Source: Centropus unirufus
Lineage: Eukaryota; Chordata; Aves; Cuculiformes; Centropidae
Direction: 5' to 3'
Length of the DNA stretch: 64,000 nt
Assembly: GCA_013397695.1 (NCBI GenBank)
Contig: VYZI01000058.1
Span: forward strand, 142,013-206,012
The number at the start of each line of letters is the position of its first letter. Position 1 is the stretch's first letter. This document shows positions 1 through 13,742 of this stretch, piece after piece. The notes under the pieces were generated by a model. The model saw nothing but the letters and a program-made list of their open reading frames with translations, searched no databases and was not told where the DNA came from. Position numbers and translations under genes: made by a program.

Positions 1-3000
1 ATATTAGAAAATGCTGTTTGATTGTAGCTTTGGAGATTTACTTGATTTAGAAATTAAAGGCTTGGATTCTTACATATTAAGATCCAGAGCCTGATGAATT
101 GCTGCTGTCAGCTACATGCAAATTACATCTAGAAGCAAAGCTTTCGCCTTCATTTCTCAGACAGCATAAAGTTAATGAGCCAAATACATGAGGTCCTCTT
201 ATACAACCAAAACAGAAGGGAAAATAAAACTTTGGTCTCCCAGTAGTTCAGAAAACTTGTGACTGCTTGTAAGTATGACTGCAAAACGAAGAAGGGGGAT
301 GTATGTGCCTGAACTTACGATACAGAAGTTATGTTGCTATTTGTTCCTGCCAGTTTTGTATTTCCCAGATGACGAATCCAAACACTTACTGCAGACTTTT
401 AAGGAAAGTATAAGCTAGTGCAGATTTGGACTTCAGTGGCAACAGAGAATATGTGGAGAGATTATAATTTTACTTACAAAGCTTGATCACCAGTTGATGA
501 TTATCTAGTTAGCAAGGACGGACAATGGAGACAGAGTCACATTCTCTAAGATGTGATCCTTTCACATGAGGGTTGTAGGCAGTTCTTTGTGAAGTAGGAA
601 ATGGTTTAATGCTGATTGTGTTTTCCCTGCTGTCCATGGTCCAGGGATAAATAACTGTTATTGAAGCTGTAAGTTTGTTACCTGTCACAAATAATGGATT
701 ACACTTCCTCATTTGTTAATTCCATTGTTTGTTAATTCAGTAGTCACCCTCCTGAATATGCAGTCTACCTTTAGGCTATGTTGTCCTTATAGATGGTGCA
801 TCTAAAGCCTTAATGGGTTTTACATCCTTCTTCTGTAACTTATACACATCACATCTTATTTCCCCTCCTGCATTTGGCAGTTCTAGTTATTGAATTAAAA
901 CCTTATAGAACTATACTACCAACCCCTCAAAAAAACTCCAATGCAAACAAAAAAACCAAAAACAGCAACCTCAAAGCTTCATCTTTGTTAATGCCTCTCA
1001 AGATAGGGGTCAATTAAATCAGCTTAGAACCCTTCTGCTTCAACATTAATCATGAGCCTAAGAAAGCTTTGTGCTTTTTCTACCATTAAATAGCTTCTGT
1101 TCTGATGGTGGTAAAACTCTGCTTTAGTCATTTCTTATTCTTACTCTTGAACGAAACTTCGTGCACTAAAAATAATTGTGTGCTATTTCCAATTTGTTGT
1201 TCTTCACTAAAAAGACTAGAATTTAGTATACAAGTACGCATCTGATAATCTATAGGTCAGACTTGTCCTACTGAGGAATTCTCTGTATTGTTAATGGTGT
1301 GGGGAAGTTGGTCTCAATTTCGTCAAGGCAAGGAGATGGCATGTAGCTGTCCCCCCAGAATGATCTGAAGGCACTCTATCAAATACAAAAATAGCCATCC
1401 TGCATGCCTGATCTTTACAAAGGAAAAAAATTTGAGGATGAGCACAGTGAGGATTGCATTTAAACATCCCTCTGTAATGATTTTAGTGGAACACTTCCAG
1501 GATATACCAAAGACAGAAAAGCCTTGTGTTCATATAGAAAAAAATGTTTTTCAATGCGTTTTAAAATGCATACTGAAGTGCTCAGCACTGTGGGTGGGAT
1601 GGACTGTGCCTAACTTCAGACATGACAGCATGGGAATATGCATCCTAAAACAGGATGTCATCTGACATTCAAAGGTCAAACGAATCCCCATTAGAAAGTC
1701 TACACTGCATCTGCAATGCAGCCAAGGTTCATCTGCTTAGTGGTGAGCTTGGAAAAATAGCCTCTTTTAACTCATCAGGCAAATTTTAAGGAACTTGGCC
1801 CACTCTCTAGTTTAGCATCCCATTCCAAATTCTGAAAGCTCAAAGGGCTGGCCCCACTCCATAGATGTCCCACTAACACCTGAGCTCCAATGCACTCTTC
1901 TGGTTGTTATTCCTGTCTTATTCCCCTTTCTATGAAAAAAAAAGGCCAAAACAAGGGGAAAGAGTCTGAATTTAGCAAGTTTCCCAGTCCCTGAAGTGCC
2001 TTCCTAATAACTTTTGTTTTGGTTACAACAGATGTCTGTTCAATGACCTTGTCATTAAGATGGTCTACCCTGCCAGCAAAATACTTACTTTAAAGGAGGT
2101 AGCTTGTTGGCTGGGTCCATTACTTTCAAATAGCACAGGATTTCAGCCAACAGCTTACTATGAGACAATTTATACTAAGGTACATGGCAAATTGCGGTAG
2201 AGAAGTTGCTTTCAGTAAAAGTAGTAAAAGTGGGTATTCAAGCCACACTTAATGACTAGAGGAAAGTCCAAACAGTTTCTAATTCCCATATGTTTTTCAA
2301 ATCAGAGACAAATCCCTAGTGGTCTTTATTTCAATGTATGTATAGCTTTTGCTTTCCTACCGGGGATGTGATTTTAGTATTTTGAGGGGGAAACTTGGTA
2401 AATCTGCCATGTAGTGTTTCTATGAAGTCTTCTTCAAGGAGAAGAGAGTGAGCTCTGCCCATACCCCGAACCAGTCAGATGCTGCACATTGACATTAGCT
2501 CAGCATCAAGGCTGAAATTATTTATAATTTCTCTTAGTAGTGCTAAGACTACTTGCTTACATTAAGTATCTTCCTGCTCACAGAATATTCCAGGAACTCA
2601 CAAGACTAAAATGCTGAATTTGAACAGTTGAAAGAGAGAATCATGGGAAGGAAAGGGACCAGTAAATTTTATTTTTAAATAAAAACCGTGGGAAATAAGT
2701 AATTTTAAATAAGACTGTGACAATCTTACTGGTATAGTCCTGCAACTAAGCCATACATTATTCTGCTATAGATTCTGCAACACATTATTCTGTTCTAGAA
2801 AACAACATTTTGGAGGATGTCTTATGTGTTACTACCCTTATCTTTGATCGGATTTTCTAAACTATATTATGATGAAGTCCTGCACATACTGAACTGATAC
2901 TACCTTTTTGAACCTCTTTCTAATAAGGTCTTCTTTTGAGTCCCAAACTAATTGCAACTCTTCTTGGTTGACATGCGGCACAAATCATAACCACGCTATC

Positions 3001-6000
3001 AACATGCATTTTGGATGCCACTAGTGATAGGAATAAAAAACCAGTCAAACATCTAAAAAATTGGAGCCATCTCAAAAAAGGTACCATTGATTAAAAATGC
3101 TAAATCAGATCTTGCATAGAACAATGGTTACCTAGTCTTTGTTAGTGTTTCAGAGGGTAATCAACAGTTAAAGTTACAAGACTGTGGTTCTGGTTTCGAT
3201 AGAAGCAAGTGTTTCCAGAATGTGAAGCAACAACAATAAAGATATCCATCACAAATATTCACATTGAAATGTAATTAAAAAATAAATCAGGATTCAAACT
3301 GGCAGGTACCCTGAGAACTTTCAATGGCATAAGTCAGCATACCTCTGTTGTCTTTGGGGGTGATTAGTACCAACTTAAATGCTGACCTGGTATTTTTCAC
3401 AACTCATTCCCCAAGTATCCAGTCTTATCAGGATAGAGGGTAATATGTCGCAATCTCATATGTGTGACATTTTCACTAGTGTGTTCAAAGTAAACTTTGT
3501 ACACTGGCTAATATCAGTTTTTCTTGTGTGTTCACAGCTAACTAATTATTGAGAACATTATGATTTCTGTAATGGTATAGATTAACTCTCATTTGCCATA
3601 CACATTGTCTTATATGGGCCAATCTAAGTAATGCTGCCCAGAATGCCCTGTATCTGGCTCAAAAGGGAGGAAACTTCTATGATTGTGAAGGTCCTGGGTA
3701 AGATTTCTGTCATGGCCTACTGTGAAAATGTCTTTCAAAAACTGTTTCAAAAGCAAAATGTACTTCATGAAATCCCTACGAAAATAACTCCCTGACTCCA
3801 GAGTTGCTTACTGCTTCATTCGTGGCCCCCCAGCTTCCTGCTGTGTTGGCCATTGGAGATATGAGGGGAGAAGGGAGGGGAAAGATAGTGACAAATCAGG
3901 TTTCCATGGGAATCACCCGTGACTCTGTTGGATGTTTTGTCAACTTATTCCCTCGAACATTTCATTTTTGATACATCTGACATTTTCTGTCAGAAAAATG
4001 CCAAGCCTAGAAAATCTTCTGCCATGTCAGCTGTATTTATAAATACATGCCTATTAGTGTTAAATCTTTCCCTTTGGCACGTTGTGGCTTTTCAGTTGAA
4101 ATTAATTGGGGTAATTGAAGAAGCCACTTAGAACAGGCAACCCAGAAAGGCACATGTGTATATGTTAATGATGAGAGACTGGGTAGTGGCGGGGCAAGGC
4201 TCTCCGTAAACTGGTGCTGGGCAATGGCTGGGAGCACTTGTGAGCTGTGGTTGCCAAGAGGGGATCCAGAGGGCCCAGCACCATGGCAGGTGTTTGCTGA
4301 GGCCACCAAGACCCAAAGCAGGTGTGGATGCCCCTGCCAGGATATTCAAGCGGGGCAGGAGGGCTCTGATGGTGTGTTGTGCCACTGTACAAAGAACAAA
4401 ATAGCACTGCAGAGATGGTGAATGAGCAGTACAATAGCTGACATGTATGGATCATTTAAATTGGTTTACTGCTTTGTAAATGCTGTGTATGGTGACTGAT
4501 GTGAAAACAGAAGAGGCAGCTTAGGTTTGAGCTATTTCACTTGGGTTTCACCAGAGAAAATTGGTTTATCTTCTTCTGGTCCATAAATTCAATTTGCCTC
4601 TTTGACTTCCTGTATTGATACAAATGGAGTAAATCAGAAGACGGCTTAAGCAGACATGTTGAGGTAAGCGTTTTTCATTCCCTTTTCTCAATTAAATCAG
4701 CTGCAATTGCATTACGGGCGACTCTGCTCCTCCAACTCATAAATATTCTTAATGCATTCTGTCTAGTGAAACCTATGGTGACGCAAACTACTGCCCTCCT
4801 GACCCATCCTTTCCATTCTCTGACATATGTTTAGAGAACTACATTTTGAATTGGAGCTATTGCTGGCTGGGATATGGAAATACTGAGAGTTCTTTGTAAA
4901 TCCACTTTCTTTCTTATGTGCGTACAGGCTGTCTAACTGTCATATGGCCATTAGACATCAATAAATTGTAGCTGGAAGCAGGATTTTATAGTATGGGCTT
5001 GCTTTTAAGAGTCATTCTGGTAGCAGTTCAAAATCCACTTTTGAAACATTTTATAGGCCACTCTCTTGCCTTAGAGGAGAGTGTAGCTGGAATGAAGAGG
5101 AGATTTAAGGAATGCAGAGGCTTTTGAGGTGACAGAGAGAAAAAGGTAAAAAAGTCTCCTGTATGATATTGTTTTACATACATTTAATATAGCGATAAAA
5201 AATCATTGATGGTTGCAGAGAAACAGAAAGCAAACAGCACCAGTATTTTGGAGGTTTTGAATTCATATAAGCGTTATTATTCTGAAAAGTGCTGCCATAC
5301 CAGCCTCTATAGGGGTAATGTAGTATGTTCTGCAGCCTGCCCATGAACGAGTCACTCACTGTATTTGCAAACATTCAGAAGATCAACTTTTTCAGCAGGG
5401 TTGTACTTTCTTTTTCAAGTGCTTTGGCTGAAAGTTTCTAAAATCAGTTTTTTTTTTTGAGTAGAACAATCCTGCTTACTAAAAGAACACAACAGACATA
5501 ATCAAGGACTGTCTAATTTAACCCAGAATTTCAGAGCTACTGTGAAAATCAGATATTGCTGTGTAATTTCAGGGTTTTCTTCTGTATAATAAATTGTTCC
5601 TGTTCAAATAGCCATCTTTCTCCTTACATCTGGTAAGGATGAGAGTAATGCAGTTGTTTTTTTTTACTGTCATAATTTGAACAAGTATTTCAGTTTGTAA
5701 AGGCTATTGTAACACTGCTTTGGAAAGGAGATGAAGAGGTAATATTTTTATGCTGCCTTAGGAACCCTCCAGAATATCTTAACTGTAATGACCAAGTTTA
5801 ATTTTCCACAGTGAGAGATCATGAAAACTAAAGGTACTTCCAGAGCATCAGATGTGGTTTAGAGCAGTAGACAACTTTCCTACCAGAGCTGTGAGGATCC
5901 ACAGAACATTTCTTTTTAATTTAGTCTGCCCTACAAGATTACTGTACTCCAGATGCTCTGAGATTACTTGGCAACACCACTGGGACTTGTTGTTAACCCT

Positions 6001-7734
6001 GTAAACGAGAGTCCAGCCCTTCCATCTTCCAGGATAATGTCAGCAAGCTAGAAGAAGACCTGCTCCTCAGAAACATAGATTTTTTACATGATCCAGGACC
6101 TAATACCTCTTTCTGGAAGCATCTGAAGGTATTTTCCACTAGGCACTTCACCCAGTGTCACAAACTGATAATGTCTAAACTCTAGGGAGAAGGAAATTTT
6201 ATTAGGTATAACTTCTTGGGTTTCGGTGCAGTGCATGGGATATTTTTGGATTGTCCTTTGGAACTGTGTCTAATTATATCTGTTAATTATGTAGTTTGTG
6301 AGGCTGCCTGGCCTTGTTCTTCTGAATTGCATTACACAAGTCAGAAGCGCTCAAACTTGTATTATGGATCTTGCCTCCAACCTGTAACACAGGTTACAGT
6401 TACAGAACCTGTGGCCAGGTGATGTAACACTTAAACTATTGCTGGGATTATAGCCAAAAGAAACTTGTATATAAAGAAAAATCCCCAAGAACCCCCTTGC
6501 TTCGCAGTTGAATTCCTTTAATGCGACCGGGGAGGCACTCGGGTGGTGTGTTTCAAATTCTGGGCCCTCTAGTTATTCTGTCCATCTGCCTAACAAGTTT
6601 ATGGATTTTGGTGTGAGAACAAACCATGCTCTTATTCACATCTATGTTTATTTTTTTGGAGTCAGGGGCATTATGCTAATACCTTCTAGCACAGATGAGT
6701 TCTGATGTAGTCTTTTGCATTAAAAACGTGGGTAAATCCAACCCATCAATGGCCAGATACCAGACACCATAGACAGAAAAACCGTTATGCACTTAGACAA
6801 AGGTTTAGTCCTGTACTTTTGTAGAAAACATTATATTTCTTGGTATCTGCCTACAAAAACCTGTCATGTGATTACTGTGACAGGTAGTTCAGCAGGTGCA
6901 AGAGGACTGATTAATTTATTCTATATCATACAGTATTTGGACATAGCTGGAAACATGGTGATGCATTTCACTAAAGGACCACACAGCATTCAACCAAAGA
7001 CAAAAAAATTCACTTTAGTTTTAAGGTGACAAGTAGCAGATGCCATAATTTATATCCCACTCTCTGTTGGTTTATTTACAAGATGAATTATTCATCCTAG
7101 GTGCAGCCAATGGCTTAACCCATAATATTTCTGCATATTTAACTGTAGAAGGCATTAATAAATATACTTGATAAATCAGGTTCATTTAGGAACCACGCAT
7201 GTCAGATGTTCTGTGCATTCACTAATTAGCAGCACGGCAGACAGGAACCTCCAGAACATATTAGAAGCAGCCTGGTGTCCAGGAAGATTAATCACCGAAC
7301 TAAAAAGCTCAGATGCTGAATGAAAATGTTCAGTGGAGAAATTAAATCCCTCCAGGCAAACCATAACTTGCATACCCTGTTTCCACAGTCGTCTCTCACC
7401 TATTTGTTTATTAAAGATAGCAAATTACTACTCATGCCTCATCATAACTTGCTTACTGAAAGATGAAAGAGCCCCATCTGGCTCTACCCACAGGCAGAGC
7501 AGGGGAGCATGGGCCCTGAGCTTGGGTCCTAGAAAAATGTCTTTCCAAGAGAGCATTTATTTGCTTTTTTACTCTACTGTGAAGGAAATAAAAACCACAC
7601 GAGATGTAAAGCACAAGCCTGCTAGGTTTGTGAACATTTTACGGACCTTATGCTTCCCATGGCAATTTTCTCTCATTTCTGTGTTGTTTTGCGTAGATAT
7701 GTGGAGGAAAAAAGTGTGCAGCAGAAATCACGCA
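1..7734. other. Gene-free flank
   Basis: AT-rich, CpG-poor intergenic DNA. An octamer motif ATGCAAAT lies at 117-124. A GC-richer block at about 4170-4420 breaks the pattern and is unexplained. No exon, RNA gene or recognisable repeat family was seen; all open frames are short and unlike any protein I know. Confidence 0.7.
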
Positions 7735-8400
7735 CATTTAGCTAAAATACCATGACAGCCACTGTACAGAGAAGGATCTGGCAGTCCTAGAGGGGACTGA
7801 AGTTGACAGTGAGCCACTAATGTGCCCTAGTGCGAAGAAAATCGATGGCATCCTAGGCAGGATTTGGAAGACCATGTCCAGTAAGTCAAGGGAGGGGATC
7901 CTTCCCCTTTGATCAGCTCTGGTGAGACACATCTAGAGCTTTGGGTCCAGTAGGAAAACGATATGAAAATACTTTCCAGCAAAGAGTCACAAAGGTGTCT
8001 GGTGCATCATTTCTATGAGGAGGCGATGACTTGAGCCTGGGGAAAACAAGGACCAGAGGGTCCTATCCATGTGCATAAATACCTGATTTAGTGGGAGGAC
8101 CAGTGGAATAAAGAAGACAGCCAGGCTCATTTCTGTGCTGTCCAGTGACAGAATGAGAGGCAATAGGAACAAACTGAAATGCAGGAAATCCCATTTGAAC
8201 TTAAGAAAATATTTTTTTTTTTACAAAGAGAAGTCAAACACTGACAAAGGTTGCCCAGAAAAGCTGAAGGGTCTACATCCTTGGAGATATCCAAAGCACA
8301 GCTTAACATGATTGTGGGAAACATCCTTGAGCAGGGACTACAGACAATCTCCAGAAGTGCCTTTCAGCCTTAGCAACTCCGTGATCCTGTGCTTCACAGA
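7735..8400 (+). mobile_element. CR1 LINE fragment, decayed ORF2 3' part
   Basis: Read on the plus strand, broken frames resemble the C-terminal part of CR1 ORF2: a start like KDL-VL, then SAKKIDGILGRIWKTM, then the late segment with a wet-phase wording of EMHQ-type residues lost to stops. DNA around 8240-8400 keeps the order of the CR1 region just before its 3'UTR (lead text LPRKAEGSTSLEIS-like). Several frameshifts and a T-run at 8210-8221 show it is old and dead. No (ATTCTATG)n end remains. Confidence 0.7.
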
Positions 8401-11400
8401 GTGCAGCAGCTGGATCCTCCTGGCCAGCACAACAGTCTCTTTACTATTATACCTCCTTGCAGACCGTTGTCATCTTCTCTTTGGGAGGCAAAGGAGAGGG
8501 AGGAGGACCATGTTAGCTTAAGTCCCATTTTCTGGCCTTCTGATAAATGTTTCAGATTCAGGGTGGGAGAAAGCCTCTCCTCTTGTGACTGTCAGCTTGT
8601 GTTATGTAGCAGAAAATAAGTATATTTTATAATTTTGTTGTGCAAATATATAACTGATATTTTGTGCTTTCCAGAAAAAAAAGCATCAGTGACTAATGAC
8701 TAAGCTTACAGTATATAACAAAATTAAACACACAATAGTATTAGCAGGAGCAATTTTTCTTCTCTTCTTCAAATGTTTATGGCAAATTCTTCTGTGTCTA
8801 ACTATAAATAATTAATGACTAATGCACTAAATTAACAATAGTAATTTAAGATAGATTATAGCAACATCAATTAAGGGGCAGATAGGCTTATAAAAAAATT
8901 ACAATGGGTTCGTTCCTCCTCTGTAGTTTAAGGTTTCACATAGGATCATGTATTCTGTAATCTCCCTAGGATTTCGATGAACAGCCTCCTATCCTTAAGC
9001 TCCTGTGTAAGCAAGAGTTATTGTGGAAAAAGGCAGGGCATCTGGACTCTGTCTGGCATAATGCAATTTTCTTTTTCTTTTAAGGTCAGCTGAGTTCATT
9101 GCAGAAAGGCAGCCCAGCTATTAGCCACTGGGAAGATTGTTCTGTGACTCCCATTCTTTAAGGAAAGCATAAAACCAGATGTAATTTTCTGGAAATGTAA
9201 TGGGTTAAAATCTAGTAACAGTATTTTCTTTTTGTAAAATAATAGAGCTTATAGGCAAAAAAAAAAATCTATGTTCTCAGAGCTGTCAGCAGCAGAGTCT
9301 TATTTATCACGTTGGTTTACTCTGAGATGTGCAGATTCCAATAAATTTCTTGTGCTGTCAGTGTGGAGGATAATGTGTGCCTAAGAGAACAGGTATTGTA
9401 GAGCTGAAAAGCTTCTCCTCCAAGAGGCATTAAAAACCCATGGTAAGTGCAAGATAATGTAAAGCTGTGTTTTCGAATGTACAAGTTCTCTTGAGGGAAT
9501 TATTAGACAGAAAAGAAAAAACGCCTTTAGAGGTTTTTTTTTAAGTTACAGAATTTATTGAAATTCAGAATTCCATAGGCATAGAAGGTTCAACCTGGTT
9601 GTAACCAACCAGTTAGTTGGTTCTAACTACTCTAGTAGTAACTGTGAGGAGGCATTAGAGAGAGAGCCGGCAAAGATCACTACACCCAATTTCCCTTCAA
9701 AAGTCTAGATACGTTTTTAACACAGAATAGCATCACCTGGAAATGGAAGATATGTAGTCCTTTTACATCAAAAGGGAGCAGGTAACAAAATCAGAATGTT
9801 CTTGTTCTTTTTAGAGAGAAAACAAAACAAAACAATTCCCAAACTAGAAAAAGGATCCATTTTTGCAGGTGTCAGACTGGGTTCAATCTGATGAAGTGAC
9901 AGGAAAATACTGTACATGTGTTCAGGAATGTTCCCAGTTCATGTCGAAAAGTAGGGAGACCTGGCAAGACTTAATCACCCCCTACCGGCTGCCTGCCCCA
10001 AATTAAGTTATTGACTCACGCTCCTGCCTGCAAACATACCTAGCTGTGCAACAATGTCTTCTTTTTTTGTCATCCTTTTTGTGTGGGTCAGATCTCTGTG
10101 CCTGCACTTATGTATCACAAATAATTTGAACCAGTGACTAATTCTGTATTCATAACTTTGTAACCCATGGGTTTGTTGTCTGCCAGTGTGCAGGACTGTG
10201 TCATGACTAAAGCAATGATAGTAAAAATGTCTACATGGATCCATACATGGACACTTCCTTGCACATAAGCTGGCAAATGCAGGCAATGTGTGAACTTTCA
10301 AAATTAAATCTGATTTGCTTTTGACTGTAAATAAGAACTACAGAGACAGCATAGCATAAGCTGTCCAGTGCAATTTGCATAAAGAGCAGTCAGCCTTCTA
10401 ATTAAAAGAGATTGAGAAGCAGTGTGCTGGGTGATACTTTGGCAATCAGAATGAGTAAATCAGCCCTCTCAATGTGATTTATGTTCTCAGTTAATGTGAT
10501 TGTCTGTGAACTGCCTATAGTGTATTTTTCAGACATGTCGTTTGCATAGGCTCTTGCTGTAAAAAGGTGCCCAGCCATTAAAGCCATGAGTAGAAGCAGA
10601 AGCTGAAGCAGTGGAAATATGTCAAGTGGTAGCATGAGAAGACTGCAGCTTTGAAACATTAGGGCATTCTAGCTTCAGAGGAAGATTTGTTGTATTCTGA
10701 TTATTATGCAAAGTTTTTTAAAAAGAGAAATAAAGCAGTAGTCTCCTGTCTTACAAGTGAACAGTACCTATGGAGAGATCTTGAGGAGCCTGTGTTTTTC
10801 ATGTACAGTGGTTTGGTCCTGATTTTTTTATGTTCTGTATGAGCAAGTCTGAAGCCCTGAAGCATCAGTTCCCAGGCCAGCAGGTCATTATACAACAGGT
10901 CACAAACCCCTTGTGGCTCACTGATGGTGAGCTGCTAAGTTACTCCATTACCTTGTTAGTAGTCCTTGGACTACCAATTGTCCTATGACCACAGCTTAAC
11001 CGCCACTACTCATCACTTGCAGTTGGAGGCTGGAGAAGATTTTAGGTTAAATGGATGTTTCCACACACCAAAGGGCTAAAAAACGATGTGATATTAAGAG
11101 GTGTAGACTTATGCCCTGTAATTTGCAAGTTTAGGGTATATGGACTGTCTCTATGGGCTTGTAACTACCTGATGGTAGTAATAGTTGAGAAACTGGCTCA
11201 TTGCATTCAGACAGGGTGGGAACATGCTCTTCCTTTGATGCATTTATTAATTAAAAAAATATATATTTAATTGAGATTAACTTTAGATTTTCTTTTAATT
11301 TTAGTAAAAAGCACAAAAATCAAGAACTTAGTAAAAGAGTTTCTTACAAGAAGCTTAGCAATCAAAAAAACAACATCTCAGATACAGAACACTTGTTCAC

Positions 11401-13228
11401 ATCATCAGCCACGTACTTTGCTCCCAAAAGCCTGAACTGGAGTGGATATAAATAATGGGTTGCTGCAGATACCTTGATGAACAATCAATAGCAATTTTTT
11501 ACAGGAAGCAAAATTTTAAGAGCACAAAGAAATCTTCACATTCAATTTTGCTGTTGTTCACTGTCATTATCATCACAAGCCCTGTTTCAGCTGAAGAAGT
11601 GGAAAACAAAATGAAGAATAAACAGAAGACAAGAAAATAAAGAACACTCCGGAAAGCATCCCTAAGGAATAAGAAAGAAGAATGAAGGAAATAAGAGAGT
11701 TTTATTCTTGTTTAGGATAATAGGTTCTGAGAATTCCACTTCATCTTTGAACCAGAACTGGAGGACTAGGCAATGCAGTTCTCAGGGATGTTGAAAAAAC
11801 AAGGAAAATTAAGGGAAGTCTCAAAGTCAGGCATATATATGTGCCATATATATAATTTACGTGTAGGTAGACAAAGGATATCGGTGAAAACTGACTTCAA
11901 TGCACTTAAAGCCAAATCAAGTAAAAAACCGGTCATATGCACAAACCATATAATGTGTATGTACACACGCACACATATCTGTTCACATACTCATGTAAAC
12001 ACAAGGATTGACTTGCTCAGTCTGGACCCACAAAACCCCAAAGTAGGTATACCCCATAATAGTATGCCTATCTAGATTATCCTTAGCTTTTTGTTACTGC
12101 GGATTTGGACAACAGGGGCTGCTGTTAGCTGTGCTGGCATCCAGTGCTCCATGCCTGGAGACAGAAGGTTGCCCTGCACACTGCCCATCCTTCCCCTCCC
12201 TGGTGCCTGCACGTTGCACAGCTCTGTGCTGTCCCAGGCATTTGAATACTCAGCTGATGTGATGAGCTCTAGTTAACCTTGAACTTCTGCTCTGGGATAC
12301 CTTACTATGTCACTTGATTACTTCGGCTGTCATGTGCAGCAACCCCCTCTCTGTGCTGAAATTTCTGGAAGACCAGTGAGAGCCCAAAATATCTAAAGCA
12401 GAAAACACCCAGCTACAAGAATAAATGTTTCTTCTTTTTGCCACCGGGACCTCAACCCACCTGCGGACAGAAACTTGCTGCCTTGTCTCACAGAAATTGG
12501 CTTCATCATCTAAGAGCACTGGATTTTGTTCCTCCCGTTCATTGGAGTCGCACCATTGTGCAAAACTCTTTAACTTGGGTGCTTATATTATACAAGCACG
12601 GGGCAACAGCTCTAATCACAGACATGAATCCAGAATTTAAGTACAGAATAAGGCCTTGTAGAAGCATAAGGCTTCTGTTAGAGACCATTAACTCTAATGA
12701 AAATGCACATTTTTCATTAGGCTTTAATAGTCTACTGCAAAGTGGGGCAACTGCTGTGCAGTGTTTGTAGAAACAAAATTGCTAATCAGTCAATAAGGAC
12801 CTTTATCATGCACTCAGCTAAAGCCAGCTTTTAGGCAGTTTCAGCTACAGTGAATTATTTTAACTCATTGAACTGTTACTTAGTGAAAAAGAAAATATGT
12901 TTTATTTATAGAGTATTCAACATAACGACGCAGATTGAATTTTGCATCTTGAGTCTGTTTTGTTAACATTTATAAAGGAGATCTATTAGCACTTCGATGT
13001 GCCTCATGACTTTTTTTCCTAATGTTCAGAAAGTTTTTGTTTTACACTGAAAGCTGGTGATGAATGGAATCAATCATTCTTTTAGAAATAGATTTCATAA
13101 TTCCATTACTTGTGCCCCACGCACCCTAAATCTTAATGACAGGATCTGTTGTTACAGAGCATGAAAGCCTACTGTTCAGTGTTGAATGAATTATTCACAC
13201 AAAATAAAATTGCAGGACTTGGTTCGCT

Positions 13229-13272
13229 ACGTATGTATGTGTGTGCATACATATATGTGTGCATATATACAT
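13229..13272. repeat. Alternating purine-pyrimidine microsatellite (TG/CA/TA)
   Basis: Imperfect run of GTATGT, GTGTGC and ATATAT units. Alternating purine-pyrimidine DNA of this kind can form Z-DNA. Confidence 0.75.
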
Positions 13273-13691
13273 AACCATGTATGAAACCTTATAATTATTT
13301 TTTTAACTGGTAAGAAAAAAACTTTAATAATTGGATCAGATACACTCACTTTAATGTTTCTAGACACATAAAAGACAACTGAATTATACTTTTCCAAGAT
13401 AGAATATGCAATAGTTGCCACATTGCTTTAGCAGGAAAACAGAATAACTACACCAGTCCTTGTTGGGTGTTAATTGATGGAGCCCCAACATTTTATGACA
13501 AGTGAGAACATGACAGACTATACATCTCTGTTTTACAATCGAAATATGGAGAAACTAATTAATTCTACCACTATTGATAATCTCAACATCACCAATGCCA
13601 GTTTGAATCAAATGCAGAAATTATTATTTTAAAGGAAATGAAGTTTATAGTTAGATACAAGAAGTACTGAACTTGAAGGAAAGCCAGAGTT

Positions 13692-13742
13692 AAATGTTGA
13701 TAGCTTGGACAATCAACATTGGACAAATGTTGATAGCTTGGA
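13692..13742. repeat. 18-bp exact direct repeat, period 33
   Basis: AAATGTTGATAGCTTGGA occurs at 13692-13709 and 13725-13742. CAACATT between the copies is complementary to part of the unit, so a small hairpin is possible. Confidence 0.8.

Noticed and set aside
7333..7755. 140-codon plus-strand frame
   Set aside because: No family recognised, ends where a CR1 fragment begins, no supporting signals.
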